This document shows positions 63,542 to 64,000 of a stretch of DNA of 64,000 nucleotides, in pieces. Each line of letters starts with the position of its first letter. Within the stretch, counting starts at the first letter, position 1. Under the pieces are notes generated by a model. The model made no database searches and was not told the origin of the DNA. It saw only the letters and a program-made list of their open reading frames with translations. Position numbers and translations under genes: made by a program. The stretch spans positions 2,170,001 through 2,234,000 of the forward strand of contig NZ_CP146022.1 in assembly GCF_036967205.1 (NCBI RefSeq), written 5' to 3'. This DNA comes from Streptomyces sp. Q6. Its GTDB lineage: Bacteria > Actinomycetota > Actinomycetes > Streptomycetales > Streptomycetaceae.

Positions 63542-64000
63542 CCACCAGGCGGCACACCCCACAGAACACCTGGCCGAACACCCCCCGGACCACCTCTGCG
63601 AACACGCCCCGGACCACCTCTCAGCCGGTGCACGTCACCTGGCTGTACGCCCCTGGTGACCGCCCCGATGTCGTCGCCAAGGCCCTCGGCTCGGGCGCCG
63701 ATGTGGTGCTGGTCGACCTGGAGGACGCGGTCGCCCCGGACCGCAAGGCGTACGCCCTCGACGCGACGGCCGAGCTGCTGGCCGACCGGCCCGAGGTGCC
63801 GGTGCATGTGCGCGTGAACGCGCTCGACGGTCCGCTCGCCGAGCACGAGGTACGCCGTCTCGCCGCGCTGCCGGGCCTGGGCGCGCTGCGTCTGCCGAAG
63901 GTGCACGGCCCGGCGGACCTGGCGCGGGTCGCCGACTGGACGGGCGAGGGGCCCGAAGACCTGCCGCTGTACGCCCTGTTGGAGTCGGCGCTCGGCGTCG
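63538..64000 (+). CDS. CitE-like (HpcH/HpaI family) lyase, cut by the window edge
   Basis: The frame begins with ATG 63538 on the CoA-transferase stop and runs to the end of the window without a stop (154 residues visible). After a repetitive Thr/Pro/Asn N-terminus (about 30 residues) it shows the family opening WLYAPGDRPDVVAKALGSGA and the metal-site region VVLVDLEDAVAPDRK, then HVRVNALDGPL and LRLPKVHGP. Family members cleave or form malyl-, citramalyl- or related CoA thioesters. With the CoA-transferase this makes a plausible activate-and-cleave pair. Confidence 0.85.
   Translation, partial: MTTRRHTPQNTWPNTPRTTSANTPRTTSQPVHVTWLYAPGDRPDVVAKALGSGADVVLVDLEDAVAPDRKAYALDATAELLADRPEVPVHVRVNALDGPLAEHEVRRLAALPGLGALRLPKVHGPADLARVADWTGEGPEDLPLYALLESALGV
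63577..63621 (+). repeat. 24-bp tandem repeat in the start of the CitE-like gene
   Basis: Units at 63577 and 63601 (AACACSCCCCGGACCACCTCT plus GCG after the first), giving two NTPRTTS stretches in the N-terminal extension of the protein. Confidence 0.8.

Overview
The window is high-GC actinobacterial chromosome and reads as Streptomyces. Supporting signs are strong GC bias at third codon positions, GTG starts, many ATGA/GTGA overlaps, a class II tRNA-Leu without encoded CCA, and a typical gene set (LivKHMGF, PdtaR-like ANTAR regulator, GH46 chitosanase, ECF41 sigma factor, GltBD, an ABC sugar importer without its own ATPase). I see no IS element, prophage, integrase or CRISPR array.

Layout. 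1-533: end of an unknown membrane-anchored protein. 936-6498: branched-chain amino-acid importer livKHMGF, closed by a two-way terminator. 6570-12083: ANTAR response regulator, tRNA-Leu(CAA) with terminator, secreted alkylsulfatase, pyruvate kinase, SIMPL-domain protein. 12235-20094: Tat-exported 5'-nucleotidase, a siderophore-type N-monooxygenase and PLP decarboxylase pair (the decarboxylase is frameshifted), aminopeptidase N, chorismate mutase. 20101-25983: AraC regulator (frameshifted) divergent from a GH35 beta-galactosidase, a HEXXH/zinc-ribbon protein, an ankyrin/HEAT protein with a long Gly-Ala repeat.

26180-40803 is the most informative accessory region. It carries homologues, largely in the mycobacterial order, of the KstR2 regulon for steroid C/D-ring (HIP) breakdown: two SDRs, echA20, ipdA, ipdB, ipdC, fadA6, ipdF, a pair of acyl-CoA dehydrogenases, a further steroid-type SDR, and two KstR2-like TetR repressors. 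Both divergent promoters carry the same 16-bp inverted repeat CCAAAC-N4-GTTAGG. A phosphatase, a DEAD-box helicase and a cold-shock gene sit in the middle. No fadD3 and no ring A/B genes are visible here.

40851-51478: ECF41 sigma factor, HutD protein, rhomboid protease, chitosanase, secreted lamin-tail protein, and gltBD. 51841-52572: VIT-family metal transporter.

52900-64000: a tightly coupled operon that I do not recognise as a described pathway. It encodes a LacI regulator with a strong double operator, a CUT1-type ABC importer (two permeases and a lipoprotein, no ATPase), four divergent ADP-ribosylglycohydrolase-family proteins, a possible small disordered protein, a CaiB/BaiF CoA-transferase and a CitE-like lyase cut by the window edge. 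Six consecutive 4-nt overlaps link the enzyme genes. A reasonable reading is uptake of a glycosylated compound, cleavage by the DraG-type enzymes, then CoA activation and C-C cleavage of the acid. The substrate cannot be read from the sequence.

Two genes share an apparent single-base loss in a G4 run, and short tandem repeats recur at gene edges. Both points are listed as findings.
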